Shown: piece after piece, positions 1 to 8,060 of the stretch
How the letters are laid out: each line of letters starts with the position of its first letter
Numbering within the stretch: the stretch's first letter is position 1
DNA from: a virus
Virus record (IMG/VR): IMGVR_UViG_3300047381_001046
Coordinates: 1-29,874 of that record
Length of the DNA stretch: 29,874 nt
Reading direction: 5' to 3' (one strand)
Program-made: the position numbers and the translations under genes
The notes under the pieces: generated by a model
Database searches by the model: none
What the model saw: the letters and a program-made list of their open reading frames with translations, nothing else
What the model was told of the DNA's origin: nothing

Positions 1-884
1 TTTGCAGTCAACGGAGGAAAGTTTACTGCTGGTTGACTAAGACCCAACTTAAATGCTTCCATTGCAGATGGAAAGATTCTTGAGTTCTTGTTGTAGTAAC
101 GAATACTGAATTTGAATTGTACTTCTTTTTCGTCTTCGATAATTACATCATTTATATTTTCTATATCGTCACCGAAGTTTGCAGTTCTTTCTAAATTTCT
201 GATGTTGTTTAATTCAAGCAAACCTTCTTTGTATAATTTCTTGATTTGCTTTGCAGTAAGCATCAAACTACTTTGTTCATATGAGTCAAAGTTTTTTTCT
301 GTGAACAACTCAATAATCCAAAAGTCATTATTCGGATAAAGATGCTTTTCTTTTACAAAGTTACGAATCCACTCTTCTCCGTTTTGTGTTGGACACGGAA
401 CATCAAAATCATTTTTACCGATAGTTTTTCCGTGAGCATAAAACGAATCTCTACGAACAGTTCTTCTCATACAAGTATGAAAACTTTCTCGTTTTTCTGG
501 ATTAGCAAAGCAATCATATACACTCCAAGATGTATGCTTGCTAGAACCGATTTTGGTTTTAAGCATTGTTGGGAAGAACTGATCTACTACGGTTGCAAAC
601 TTATTAAAGTTTTTAATGATTGTATCTGTTCCATCCATTTCATCTGTATGTTGAAACTTGTAAACATCGTAACCAGGCAACTTGTTAAAGTTTGCTATAA
701 TGTCTTTTTCGTTTTTACCTGTTCTTGGTGGAAGACCTTCATTATCCCAAGTGTCTACGATATAAGTTCTAAGTTCATCAATCCACTCGGTTAACTCTGT
801 ACCATTCTTTTGTAATAGTTCGTGGAATGTAATATTGACCTTACACTCTGTTAAATTATTCTTTTCGTAAAAGTATCTTTTCAT
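1..884 (-). CDS. Unrecognised protein, C-terminus cut off by the window edge
   Basis: An open minus-strand frame starts at the ATG complementary to 882-884 and runs off the left edge, with 294 codons visible. The N-terminus reads MKRYFYEKNNLTECKVN. I do not recognise the family. It is a soluble-looking mixed-charge protein with no membrane segment, with Cys/His-containing stretches such as FHTCMRRTVRRDSFYAHG around residues 130-150 and an acidic patch near residues 245-255. Its ATG overlaps the stop of the upstream PLP-enzyme gene in an ATGA arrangement, so it is probably translationally coupled as the last visible member of a four-gene cassette with a PLP enzyme, a 2-oxoglutarate oxygenase and a 2-hydroxyacid dehydrogenase. 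Being coding is well supported by the long open frame and the tight spacing. Function is unknown. Confidence 0.8.
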   Translation of the reverse strand, partial: MKRYFYEKNNLTECKVNITFHELLQKNGTELTEWIDELRTYIVDTWDNEGLPPRTGKNEKDIIANFNKLPGYDVYKFQHTDEMDGTDTIIKNFNKFATVVDQFFPTMLKTKIGSSKHTSWSVYDCFANPEKRESFHTCMRRTVRRDSFYAHGKTIGKNDFDVPCPTQNGEEWIRNFVKEKHLYPNNDFWIIELFTEKNFDSYEQSSLMLTAKQIKKLYKEGLLELNNIRNLERTANFGDDIENINDVIIEDEKEVQFKFSIRYYNKNSRIFPSAMEAFKLGLSQPAVNFPPLTA

Positions 885-1738
885 TGTCTCCAAAAGTGCG
901 ATGCACAAGCACCACCAAGATTATAGAATAGTACATCTCCGTCTAATTTGCAACTATTTTCTTTTAACCAACTCCACGCCTTTTTGTCCCAATTACCATT
1001 ACAAGGAAACGGAGTTTCACACCAATCCATATCATCAAAAAAGTCGTGAGGTGTTTCGTGTATTTGAGTTTGATTACGATCATACACATTCCACTTCTTT
1101 AACATACTTGCAATAGATGACTTGCTTGCAGTTGTAATTAAGTGAGCATACTTTTTATCTTCTTCCGACTGAACTCCAAATGTTTCAAAGTTCATAAATC
1201 CCTGTAGAATACCAGAAGGTGTAACACCACTTCCTGCATTTATCACTAAATGCTTAAAGTTTTTTTTCTGCATTATGCGTTGAGTGCGTTCTTTAAAATA
1301 AGTTATATACTCAGAATGATTAAATGCATAAGGCATCATTTGGTATTTTTCTTTTTCTGCTAGAATTCCTACACTACTTATTACAATGCTGAGAATATTT
1401 GGTTTCATTGGAACAAGTTCTGCTCCTAAACTTTCTATTTTTTCAAGTGCTTTTTTGGGATAATCTTTGGTGTCTGGATAAGCAATCTTGATCTTAAACC
1501 CCAACTCTTTTCCGATATATGCTAATGCCCACCCACTATAACTTACACGAACTGATAAATGTATAATGGGTTTGTCTTTAGATAACTCACCACTTTCAAG
1601 AACTCTGCGAATGCCTTCCATTTTTGCCCACGGAGGTAAATCCATATTTCCGTTTAGTAAATCGTCACGTTTTACATAAACTTTTTTTTCTCCACATAAA
1701 TGTTCTTCAAGTGGAGTATCAAAATTAAAGGAGAGCAT
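881..1738 (-). CDS. PLP-dependent fold-type II enzyme (ACC deaminase / D-cysteine desulfhydrase-like)
   Basis: This 285-residue protein resembles the tryptophan-synthase-beta superfamily, closest in pattern to 1-aminocyclopropane-1-carboxylate deaminase and D-cysteine desulfhydrase. YVKRDDLLNG (residues 21-30) matches the family's KREDL segment, and Lys39 in PPWAKMEGIRR sits where the Schiff-base lysine is expected. AGSGVTPSGI (168-177) is the glycine-rich phosphate-binding loop. Such enzymes use PLP to deaminate, beta-eliminate or beta-replace small amino acids, and the substrate here cannot be read from sequence. It is shorter than typical members (about 330 residues). The familiar GNKxRK context around the lysine is altered, so substrate choice may differ. 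It overlaps the upstream oxygenase gene by 14 bases and the downstream gene by ATGA, so the cassette looks translationally coupled. Confidence 0.72.
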   Translation of the reverse strand: MLSFNFDTPLEEHLCGEKKVYVKRDDLLNGNMDLPPWAKMEGIRRVLESGELSKDKPIIHLSVRVSYSGWALAYIGKELGFKIKIAYPDTKDYPKKALEKIESLGAELVPMKPNILSIVISSVGILAEKEKYQMMPYAFNHSEYITYFKERTQRIMQKKNFKHLVINAGSGVTPSGILQGFMNFETFGVQSEEDKKYAHLITTASKSSIASMLKKWNVYDRNQTQIHETPHDFFDDMDWCETPFPCNGNWDKKAWSWLKENSCKLDGDVLFYNLGGACASHFWRQ

Positions 1739-2930
1739 CTAAATGTTTTTGTTCACATTCAATATCCATTATTACGTGGAATCGATAATTCTCTGAGTTG
1801 TTTACGACCCAATGAGGTTTTCTTTTATCCATATAATAATACTCTCCCGTCTTTAAACGAAAGTCTTCTGTTTCACCAGCAAGTCCAACTTGGGTGAATA
1901 TACATTCTTCGTCAACTTGAATAGGAAAATGAATTCTTAACGAACGACCAAGTTTTGGTCCATTCTTTGTTTGATAATCCCAACTATCGTGACCGATGTC
2001 GGTATGTCGTTGAATAACTCCGTTTTTTGGTTCTACTCTTGTAATAACTAACCAAGTACATTTTTCTACTGATGTAATTTCATTTACAATTTTTGCTAGT
2101 TTCGGAAGTTTCTCAAGAATAGTATAATCAACTTTACTATTGGGGTTAATCGGTACAACTTCAATTGTATACCAAGTCTTTTCGGGTCCTCCATAGTTGC
2201 CATTGATTCCATCGTAACTCCAAGGGTTGACTGCTTCTTTATAATCATTAATTTCTTGAACAAGTTCTGCACATTCTTTTTTATTGATAGAACTCAACTT
2301 CATTTTCTGAATCTTGATGTCTTCGTACTTTGAAACTCCTGGTTGTTTCAACTCACCACTATACCAAATGCCACGAACCTCAGAACCAACGGCAGTTACT
2401 TTACTGCTTAACCAAGTTGCGTTGATTGCATTGCACACATCTTTATCTTGTTGAAGTTCCATATTAACATCTGTGAAAAACAAATCACATTTCGTGTCAA
2501 ATAAATCATTTTCTAATTCTCGTTTGCTTTCAATGTCTTTAATTAAATCGTCCATATATCCGTCTGCGTATGCAAATCTTGTGATTTGTAAATCACCTGG
2601 TTTAATATGAGCAACTACATCTTCGGCAACATCCTTGATTCCACGACCAGACTTTGCTTCTGCACAAATATAACTCCAAACAATTTCATTATTTTCTTTC
2701 TTAAAAAACAATCTATTTTTTTGATCTGCTTCCCACAAGTTTTTCCAATTAATTTTCTTGAACGGGTCTAAGTTTGGTTCTTTGCAAGCAATTGGTTGGT
2801 TCTTCCATTGTGGAGGAACATCATACTGCTGATAAAATTTTGCGTGTTCTTTGAATGAATCTTTTACTTCATCTGAAATGTCATCTTTGACTTTAACTTT
2901 TTTTGTTTTCTTTTCTTTTACTGAAACCAT
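1725..2930 (-). CDS. Aspartyl/asparaginyl beta-hydroxylase-type 2-oxoglutarate/Fe(II) oxygenase with an extra N-terminal region
   Basis: The C-terminal part (about residues 250-395) carries the signature of 2OG/Fe(II) oxygenases of the Asp/Asn hydroxylase (cupin) family. The iron ligands appear to be His309 and Asp311 (RHTDIG) and His373 (KPHWVVNNS), and Arg383 fits the 2-oxoglutarate-binding position. The conserved RSLRIHFPI strand and the [10 protein letters not shown] turn are present. Known members hydroxylate Asp/Asn side chains or small molecules using O2. The first roughly 230 residues are Lys-rich at the start and match nothing I recognise; they may bind the substrate or a partner. 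The gene overlaps the upstream dehydrogenase gene by 13 bases and the PLP-enzyme gene by 14, placing the three activities in one coupled unit. The oxygenase call is fairly secure; the substrate is unknown. Confidence 0.75.
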   Translation of the reverse strand: MVSVKEKKTKKVKVKDDISDEVKDSFKEHAKFYQQYDVPPQWKNQPIACKEPNLDPFKKINWKNLWEADQKNRLFFKKENNEIVWSYICAEAKSGRGIKDVAEDVVAHIKPGDLQITRFAYADGYMDDLIKDIESKRELENDLFDTKCDLFFTDVNMELQQDKDVCNAINATWLSSKVTAVGSEVRGIWYSGELKQPGVSKYEDIKIQKMKLSSINKKECAELVQEINDYKEAVNPWSYDGINGNYGGPEKTWYTIEVVPINPNSKVDYTILEKLPKLAKIVNEITSVEKCTWLVITRVEPKNGVIQRHTDIGHDSWDYQTKNGPKLGRSLRIHFPIQVDEECIFTQVGLAGETEDFRLKTGEYYYMDKRKPHWVVNNSENYRFHVIMDIECEQKHLDALL

Positions 2931-3727
2931 TTGTTTTCTTGCCTTTCTAAAATTGCATTATTCACTTTATTTTTTAAACAATCCTCTATAATTTTTTTTA
3001 ATGATTGATGATCATTTTTTTCCCCAAGAAAATTCCAAGAGGTGTGATTGTAATAAAATACTTTGTTGGTTTGCAACAACTCTTCTCTTAATTCTGTTCC
3101 TAGTGTATCTATGTGTGCAGTTGCAATGTTTCCTGAATTAACTAAAGATAGTAAGTCTGAATTGTCGTGACAATCTGATCTTGATATAGATACAAAATTT
3201 ATGTTCTTACATTTTTCAAATAATTTTTCATTGAACATATTTTTTGTGGAATCATTTAAAGGTACGGTTGCAATAACATTCTTTATATTCGGTGTTGACA
3301 TAAGTTGTTGAATAAGTGTATTATCCGTTCTTGAATCAACAACAGAAATAAAATGTTCAACGATACCTTGAACTTTTTTAGAAATGACCCCGTTTCCAAA
3401 TATAATACAATCACCATCAATTAGTTTGTCGTTGATCCAATAAGCACAACCGTTGGTATTTGGGTTTGTCGCAACAACTCCTACATTATGTTTTTTGCAC
3501 AACTTTAAATTAACAGAGTCAACTCCGTGACCACGATGCACAACCCATTCCAAGTTTGGATATTTGTCTAAAGTGGTTTTTCCTACCTTACTAAATTTAG
3601 TAGATATAACTTTGATTTCGTTCGCAGGAATTCCATCTGCTTTTTGCATAGCACCAAGAATGTGTGCGTCTGGAATAAACTTCTCAATATCAACGAGATC
3701 AGATTTATCTTTTAGTAATGTATTCAT
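2918..3727 (-). CDS. D-isomer-specific 2-hydroxyacid dehydrogenase-like protein (short)
   Basis: The 269-residue sequence follows the layout of D-2-hydroxyacid dehydrogenases. [17 protein letters not shown] matches the catalytic-domain segment around the usual GvGyD motif. [13 protein letters not shown] takes the place of the NAD-binding GxGxxG turn. [15 protein letters not shown] matches the conserved PLT..T stretch. SISRSD and IDTLGTE match the segments bearing the catalytic Arg and Glu, and YYNHTSWN fits the catalytic His. It is about 50 residues shorter than typical members and the nucleotide turn is degenerate, so cofactor use and activity are uncertain. It is the first gene of the coupled cassette. 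A sigma70-like promoter lies directly upstream, and I see no Shine-Dalgarno before its ATG. Confidence 0.68.
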   Translation of the reverse strand: MNTLLKDKSDLVDIEKFIPDAHILGAMQKADGIPANEIKVISTKFSKVGKTTLDKYPNLEWVVHRGHGVDSVNLKLCKKHNVGVVATNPNTNGCAYWINDKLIDGDCIIFGNGVISKKVQGIVEHFISVVDSRTDNTLIQQLMSTPNIKNVIATVPLNDSTKNMFNEKLFEKCKNINFVSISRSDCHDNSDLLSLVNSGNIATAHIDTLGTELREELLQTNKVFYYNHTSWNFLGEKNDHQSLKKIIEDCLKNKVNNAILERQENKWFQ

Positions 3728-3734
3728 TTTTTGT

Positions 3735-3768
3735 ATACTATACTAAACAAATACCGATAAAATATCAA
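3735..3768 (-). promoter_or_regulatory. Candidate sigma70-type promoter of the four-gene cassette
   Basis: On the minus strand a TTGATA box (3768-3763) is followed after 17 bases by TAGTAT (3745-3740), with an overlapping second TAGTAT at 3740-3735. This would drive the 2-hydroxyacid dehydrogenase gene whose ATG ends at 3727. Only 12 bases separate the first -10 box from the ATG, so the transcript would be almost leaderless, and no Shine-Dalgarno is visible. The AT-rich context lowers confidence. Confidence 0.4.
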
Positions 3769-3782
3769 GTATATAATATAAT

Positions 3783-5429
3783 TTATGCTAACTCGGTAAC
3801 TTTGATTCTAGCAGATACATGACCAAGATTTCTATCAAGATATTTCTGTGGAACTTTATTTTCAACAAACAATTCGTTGAAATATTGTTCTATCGTCTCC
3901 TGTTCCTTCTTTAAGTAATCTGTGTGGCATCCTTGTTGAAAAGTCTTTTTGGGTCTCCAGAGAAGTTCATCTGAAATTTCTCCTTCAAATGCTTTACGCA
4001 AAACATATTTCATTACATTACCCTTTCCATCTGCTTCATCTCTGTATCTGGTTGGAATTCTCAAACCAAAATCAATCAACTCTTTATTAAGAAAAGGAGT
4101 TCTTAGTTCTACTTTTCCTCCGTACATCATTGCTTTGTTGGTTCTGATTAAATTGTTTTTATGCAAGTTGTTGATAAGATTTACTCTTTTTTGATGCCAA
4201 GCAAGTTTGTCCGGCCAGCAAAATCTTTTTACATCTCCATAACTTGCAAATATTTCATCTGCTCCTTCACCACCGAACACAACCTTGTATCCTTTGTCAC
4301 GAATTTCCCAAGACAAAAATAATTGAGCAACTGCGGGTGAGACTTGTGTCCACTTTTGAGTTTCAACTGCATATATACTTTCTTTTAAATGCTCTTGAAT
4401 ATCATCTTTATGAACTGTTACTTCGTGTAATCTTACACCCAACTCTTTAGATGCCATTTTAGCATAATACAAATCATCTTTGAGTGTTTGATTTCTTCCT
4501 GATGTAACATTAACAACAAATGCCTCAATGTTAGGATTTTTCTTTTTAAGTAAGTAGGTGATAATTGTACTATCAATTCCACCACTTAGAATTGTACAAA
4601 TAGGGGTATCACTAATAAGTTCATCATCAACTGCTTTTTCCAACCGTTTTCTAAACTCAAATGCGTAGTAGTCTATTCCTTTGTCCTCTCCTTCTAATAT
4701 AACAAGATCATTTTCTGATCGTGTATATAATGTAGGATTCCCTGGATTAAACTCTGGTTTAAAATCGTTCCATCTTTTTATTTCGCAATTTGTTGCACCA
4801 ATAAAATTCTCGGAAACCGTTACAATTGTTCCTGGTTCTACAACTTTTATTTTTTCTTGTTCTCCTTCTGGTGCTTTACGATTTCTGTCTACATTAAAAA
4901 ATTTTAATTCTTTGTTTGCTGATTGTAGTCCTTTAACTTCACTTGAAAACATTATTTTATCATTTTCAAAAACATAATATAAAGGTAATCTTCCAATGAA
5001 GTCTCTTCCTAATGTAAGTTCATTTCTTTCTACATCATAAAATGCAAAACAAAACATTCCGTCAAGTTTCTTCATTGATTCCAAAATATTATCACGATTA
5101 TCTATTAAGTAATAAAGCAATAATTCTGAATCACTTTTGTCTGTTTTAAAGTTGTACTTTTCTCTTAGTTTTTTATTAAACTTTTTGAAAAAAGGTTTCC
5201 ACATTTCACCATTAAATGCTAATACAAATTTTTCATCTTCTGAAATAAGTGGTTGAGTTGCAGTTTCACTTAAATCCTGAATAGATAGTCTATTGTGACA
5301 AAGAAAGAAATCATTTTTCTTGAAATGAAAAATTACATTTCCATCTGTTCCACGATGCATAATTGAAGCAAGTCCGTTTTTTACGTCTTGTATATCTTTG
5401 AATGAGTTACCTCCTAATATTCCGCACAT
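3783..5429 (-). CDS. asnB: Asparagine synthetase B, glutamine-hydrolysing
   Basis: The 548-residue protein is full-length for the family (about 550) and keeps both active sites. The N-terminal glutaminase begins MCGILGG, so Cys2 is the nucleophile after Met removal; it also has HRGTDG, NRLSI (Arg47) and NGE (residues 73-75). The synthetase half has the ATP-pyrophosphatase loop SGGIDS (282-287) and GEGADE (387-392). The enzyme makes asparagine from aspartate, glutamine and ATP, or in some relatives amidates another carboxylate such as a uronic acid. A linker of about 50 polar residues (roughly 205-255) separates the halves. It stands apart from its neighbours: 139 bases upstream and 55 downstream are non-coding, and AGGA precedes the ATG at good spacing. 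Canonical motifs favour true asparagine synthesis. Confidence 0.93.
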   Translation of the reverse strand: MCGILGGNSFKDIQDVKNGLASIMHRGTDGNVIFHFKKNDFFLCHNRLSIQDLSETATQPLISEDEKFVLAFNGEMWKPFFKKFNKKLREKYNFKTDKSDSELLLYYLIDNRDNILESMKKLDGMFCFAFYDVERNELTLGRDFIGRLPLYYVFENDKIMFSSEVKGLQSANKELKFFNVDRNRKAPEGEQEKIKVVEPGTIVTVSENFIGATNCEIKRWNDFKPEFNPGNPTLYTRSENDLVILEGEDKGIDYYAFEFRKRLEKAVDDELISDTPICTILSGGIDSTIITYLLKKKNPNIEAFVVNVTSGRNQTLKDDLYYAKMASKELGVRLHEVTVHKDDIQEHLKESIYAVETQKWTQVSPAVAQLFLSWEIRDKGYKVVFGGEGADEIFASYGDVKRFCWPDKLAWHQKRVNLINNLHKNNLIRTNKAMMYGGKVELRTPFLNKELIDFGLRIPTRYRDEADGKGNVMKYVLRKAFEGEISDELLWRPKKTFQQGCHTDYLKKEQETIEQYFNELFVENKVPQKYLDRNLGHVSARIKVTELA

Positions 5430-5568
5430 TTTTAAATCCTAGTTTCATGGTTCACTTGTAAATAATTTATTGACTTATAAATGATTTACGTTATTTTAAG
5501 GGTCCATTATAAACTGGATATGTAACTTTTGCTAGCGAAATCGCTACAAATCAGCGAGTTGTGTAAAA
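5430..5568 (-). promoter_or_regulatory. Intergenic leader of asnB with a -10-like box and a small hairpin
   Basis: This 139-base gap is one of the longest in the left arm. On the minus strand a TATAAT (5511-5506) lies about 75 bases before the asnB ATG, with no clear -35 box. A perfect short inverted repeat, TAGCGAAATCGCTA (5533-5546), sits just upstream of it. There is no T-run after the repeat on either strand, so it is not a typical terminator. Regulation of asnB separately from the epimerase gene is plausible but unproven. Confidence 0.3.
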
Positions 5569-6471
5569 TTAATTAGATATAATCTTTGCAATATAATCTT
5601 CTAGTTTAATTTTTGCCTTCCAACCTAGATGTTGGTAAGTCAACGATGGGATTGCTTTTCCGTAAAATCTTTCTCCACGTCTTTCTGGAATCATGACGTG
5701 CTTATGCTTAAACATTTTTGCTACATCAATTATTTTATGTGGAATACCAGTACCAAGAGGATATTCTCCTTGTTGTCCTTTTTCGGCTGCTAATACAACC
5801 CCACTTACAATATCATTAATATGAGTAAAGTCTCTTGATTGTTCACCTGGTTCTACAACTGTAAGTGGTTCTCCTTTGGAATACTGCTCTTCAAATATTC
5901 CTATCACGGTTGCGTAATCTCCTGTTCTTACTTGCCCCGGACCGTACGCATTGTAAAAGTATGTTATTTCATATTTTAAATCAAACCAGTCCGAGTAGTT
6001 TTTAATAAGTTCAACCATTTTTGCTTTCATCCAAGCATATGGAGAAAGATTTTCGTCTTTACCATCATTACCAAATTTACTTGAACTTGCTGAATAAATT
6101 AACTTTGCCTTTTTTGCTACACAATAATCAAGAACCATTTTTGTTCCTTGCATATTGAAATCCCAACAATTATCAAACGCATCAAAACTCGTTACGATTC
6201 GTGAGAACTCACCGAAGTGGAAAACAACATCTGGTTCAAAAGCATCGGCAATATCCATCTTGGTATTGTTTGCATCAAATTTTCTCGGAATCAAAGTGTT
6301 AGTATCTTTATTTAAATAAGTAACTCGTTTACTTTTAATATGATTACTTTCAAATCCACTACTATAATTGTCAATGGATACAATTTCTATGTTCTTATAC
6401 TTTCGTATAAGTTTACGTATAAGTGCAGTTCCTACAAACCCGGCACCACCTGTTATTAGCACCTTTTCCAT
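5569..6471 (-). CDS. NAD-dependent nucleotide-sugar epimerase/dehydratase (extended SDR)
   Basis: This 300-residue extended short-chain dehydrogenase has the Rossmann motif GGAGFVG (residues 8-14), an acidic strand end VSIDNYSSG that fits NAD ribose binding, the SASSS segment (127-131) holding the catalytic Ser, and the catalytic pair Tyr145/Lys149 in SPYAWMKAK. The later YNAYGPGQ and SRDFTHINDIV segments are typical of UDP-glucose 4-epimerase and related sugar epimerases. It most likely epimerises or dehydrates a nucleotide sugar in the cytoplasm. The exact reaction cannot be assigned. It follows the cytidylyltransferase gene after 2 bases and belongs to the sugar-nucleotide part of the island. 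Confidence 0.88.
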   Translation of the reverse strand: MEKVLITGGAGFVGTALIRKLIRKYKNIEIVSIDNYSSGFESNHIKSKRVTYLNKDTNTLIPRKFDANNTKMDIADAFEPDVVFHFGEFSRIVTSFDAFDNCWDFNMQGTKMVLDYCVAKKAKLIYSASSSKFGNDGKDENLSPYAWMKAKMVELIKNYSDWFDLKYEITYFYNAYGPGQVRTGDYATVIGIFEEQYSKGEPLTVVEPGEQSRDFTHINDIVSGVVLAAEKGQQGEYPLGTGIPHKIIDVAKMFKHKHVMIPERRGERFYGKAIPSLTYQHLGWKAKIKLEDYIAKIISN

Positions 6472-6473
6472 TT

Positions 6474-6881
6474 TTACTTTTTCTCCTTGAGTCCAGTTAA
6501 ATCGCTTGAACTTCTAATTTTGTCTCCAAGTCCATCAATCATTTGTATATTGTGTTTTTTGCATATAACACTTTCTGGAACTTCTCCTGTGCTTCTATCT
6601 CCACCATTTGCAAAGATGTCGGGTTTAATTGCATCTAAAGATGCACATACACTTTTGTCTACATCGATACTAAGAAATGCTTCATCAACGATCCCAAGTG
6701 CTTCTACTATTTTTACTCGGTCTGCTTCATCCATAAATGGTTTGCCTTTTTTAAGAACACATTGATGATTGTTGTTTACGATAACAACAAGACGATCACC
6801 AAGTTTCTTTGCCATTTCTAAATATTCCAAATGTCCTACATGAATAGGATCAAAATATCCACTAACTGCTACTGTCTTCAT
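6474..6881 (-). CDS. Cytidylyltransferase-fold nucleotidyltransferase (TagD / HldE C-domain-like)
   Basis: The protein begins MKTVAVSGYFDPIHVGHLEY and has the nucleotidyltransferase HxGH motif at His14/His17. DRVKIVEALGIVDEAF and PDIFANGGDRS match glycerol-3-phosphate cytidylyltransferase and heptose-1-phosphate adenylyltransferase relatives. It would activate a sugar or polyol phosphate with CTP or ATP. An in-frame ATG four codons upstream (6893) exists, but GGAGGTGAAA lies immediately before the ATG at 6881, a strong Shine-Dalgarno at good spacing, so I chose 6881 (135 residues). Even so the gene overlaps the end of the upstream cupin gene by 20 bases, with the ribosome-binding site inside it. 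It fits the sugar-activation step between the cupin and the epimerase. Confidence 0.87.
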   Translation of the reverse strand: MKTVAVSGYFDPIHVGHLEYLEMAKKLGDRLVVIVNNNHQCVLKKGKPFMDEADRVKIVEALGIVDEAFLSIDVDKSVCASLDAIKPDIFANGGDRSTGEVPESVICKKHNIQMIDGLGDKIRSSSDLTGLKEKK

Positions 6882-7290
6882 TTTCACCTCCATCGGTCCA
6901 CTCGTAGGGTGGGTAGTTTACATCGGCAATGTGTTTTTCTGTACGATCATAGTCATCTTGAACTCTAACAATGTCATCTTCACCAAAATATGTTCCTGTT
7001 TGAACTTCAATTAAAATCATCATTTCGTCATCACTTGGGTTTGCCATACGATGCTTTGCCCCGAGTGGAATCAAAACAGTTTCACCTGGTTTGTAGTCGT
7101 TTGTTTCATCATCCAAGGTTATTCTTGCTACACCACTGACAACTGTCCATGCTTCTTGTCGTTTGTGGTGGTACTGATAACTAAGTCTTTGACCTGGTTT
7201 TACATAAATTCGTTTAACTTTGCAGTATTCTGCGTCTAGAAGAATTTCATAATTTCCCCAAGGTCTAATGCTTTCATCTTGTTCACTCAT
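6862..7290 (-). CDS. Cupin of the mannose-6-phosphate isomerase type II / GMP C-terminal family
   Basis: The 142-residue sequence closely follows the C-terminal cupin of bifunctional mannose-1-phosphate guanylyltransferase/mannose-6-phosphate isomerases. It opens with RPWGNYEILLD (9-19), then VKPGQRLSYQYHHKRQEAW (30-48) with the metal-binding histidines His41/His42 and Glu46, then IPLGAKHRMANP (75-85) with His80, and closes with GTYFGEDDIVRVQDDYDR. The family interconverts fructose-6-phosphate and mannose-6-phosphate. As a stand-alone cupin lacking the guanylyltransferase half it may isomerise sugar phosphates or another sugar. It is co-transcribed with the cytidylyltransferase gene. Confidence 0.88.
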   Translation of the reverse strand: MSEQDESIRPWGNYEILLDAEYCKVKRIYVKPGQRLSYQYHHKRQEAWTVVSGVARITLDDETNDYKPGETVLIPLGAKHRMANPSDDEMMILIEVQTGTYFGEDDIVRVQDDYDRTEKHIADVNYPPYEWTDGGENEDSSS

Positions 7291-7294
7291 AATT

Positions 7295-7420
7295 TTATCC
7301 CCATCTGTCTGCTAAATCTTGCTCAGAAATTTCAGACTTCTTGTGTCGTTTATTTAAAATTGGTTTAGTCAAAACCAAAAAACTTAATTTGTGTGTTTCA
7401 ATAAATATTTTACTGCTCAT
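7295..7420 (-). CDS. Possible 41-residue protein upstream of the cupin gene
   Basis: The gap between the sulfotransferase and cupin genes holds a minus-strand ORF starting at ATG (7420-7418) and ending in TAA at 7295, four bases before the cupin ATG. It begins MSSKIFIETHKLSFLVLTKP and ends SEISEQDLADRWG. It fills nearly the whole gap and is positioned for coupling to the cupin gene. The final segment resembles the first helix of a helix-turn-helix (a SExxLAxRWG pattern) but stops there. No Shine-Dalgarno is visible. It could be a real small gene, a remnant or a chance frame. Confidence 0.42.
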   Translation of the reverse strand: MSSKIFIETHKLSFLVLTKPILNKRHKKSEISEQDLADRWG

Positions 7421-7439
7421 ACTAATATATATTCTACGT

Positions 7440-8060
7440 TTATATATTTACCGGCCCACAGGTATAATTAAATTTTTTAATAGAACGTCGGTGGCGTTGT
7501 GCGACTATTGCACCTGAGTGGTAATTATAGTATTTCCAATAATCTTCATTTTTCTTTATAAATGGAAACTTTCCTATGTTTTTTAAACTTTTATATTCTA
7601 AATTTAGTTTTTTACACAAAGATTTGTATTCATCATCTAAATTATCAAACTTCATGTAGTGATCCATATTTGCTTCACCCTCCTTATTAAAATAGTAAGG
7701 TTGATTAAATTGAGTGTAATTTCCAATCCAACGAGCAAATTGCTCCTTAAACTCATATCCATCGAATTTCATTTTAAGCAGTTTGTCTACATTTTCTCTG
7801 TGGTTCTTGCCGACCAAACCACCATCTTGCCACCAAAAATATGAAACCATTCTATCCCACGGATTTCGTGTGATTGTTATTTTGTAGTAATTGTTGAATA
7901 TTTTTTTTCCCACAATATCATAAACATCACGTGGATTTCTATGAGTTGCATCTATTAAATCTTCTTCACCACATTGCTCGATTAAGTTATACTCAACACT
8001 ATTACCACCCACTTTCCAAGGTTTGAAAAATATAAACTTATGTTTGTGGGAAACAATCAT
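7440..8060 (-). CDS. Sulfotransferase-family protein (PAPS-dependent type)
   Basis: The 206-residue protein has the two hallmark PAPS-binding segments of Golgi-type carbohydrate sulfotransferases. KFIFFKPWKVGGNSVEYNL (residues 8-26) matches the 5'-phosphosulfate loop (K-x-GGxS), and ITITRNPWDRMVSYFWW (61-77) matches the 3'-phosphate site (RNPxDRxxS, Arg65 and Ser73). These enzymes move sulfate from PAPS to a sugar hydroxyl. It begins at an ATG overlapping the DHH gene stop (ATGA) and is coupled to it. It is shorter than many members (about 250-300). In this context a glycan acceptor made by the neighbouring glycosyltransferases is likely. A protein or lipid acceptor is possible. Confidence 0.82.
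   Translation of the reverse strand: MIVSHKHKFIFFKPWKVGGNSVEYNLIEQCGEEDLIDATHRNPRDVYDIVGKKIFNNYYKITITRNPWDRMVSYFWWQDGGLVGKNHRENVDKLLKMKFDGYEFKEQFARWIGNYTQFNQPYYFNKEGEANMDHYMKFDNLDDEYKSLCKKLNLEYKSLKNIGKFPFIKKNEDYWKYYNYHSGAIVAQRHRRSIKKFNYTCGPVNI

Noticed and set aside
112-794. Two plus-strand frames at the left edge
   Set aside because: They lie entirely opposite a long minus-strand frame that overlaps its neighbour by ATGA; they are shadows of that gene.
5533-5546. Hairpin as a terminator after the epimerase gene
   Set aside because: No T-run follows on either strand and the stem is only 5-6 pairs.
6882-6893. Upstream ATG of the cytidylyltransferase gene
   Set aside because: A strong GGAGG lies between it and the ATG at 6881, which is the better start.
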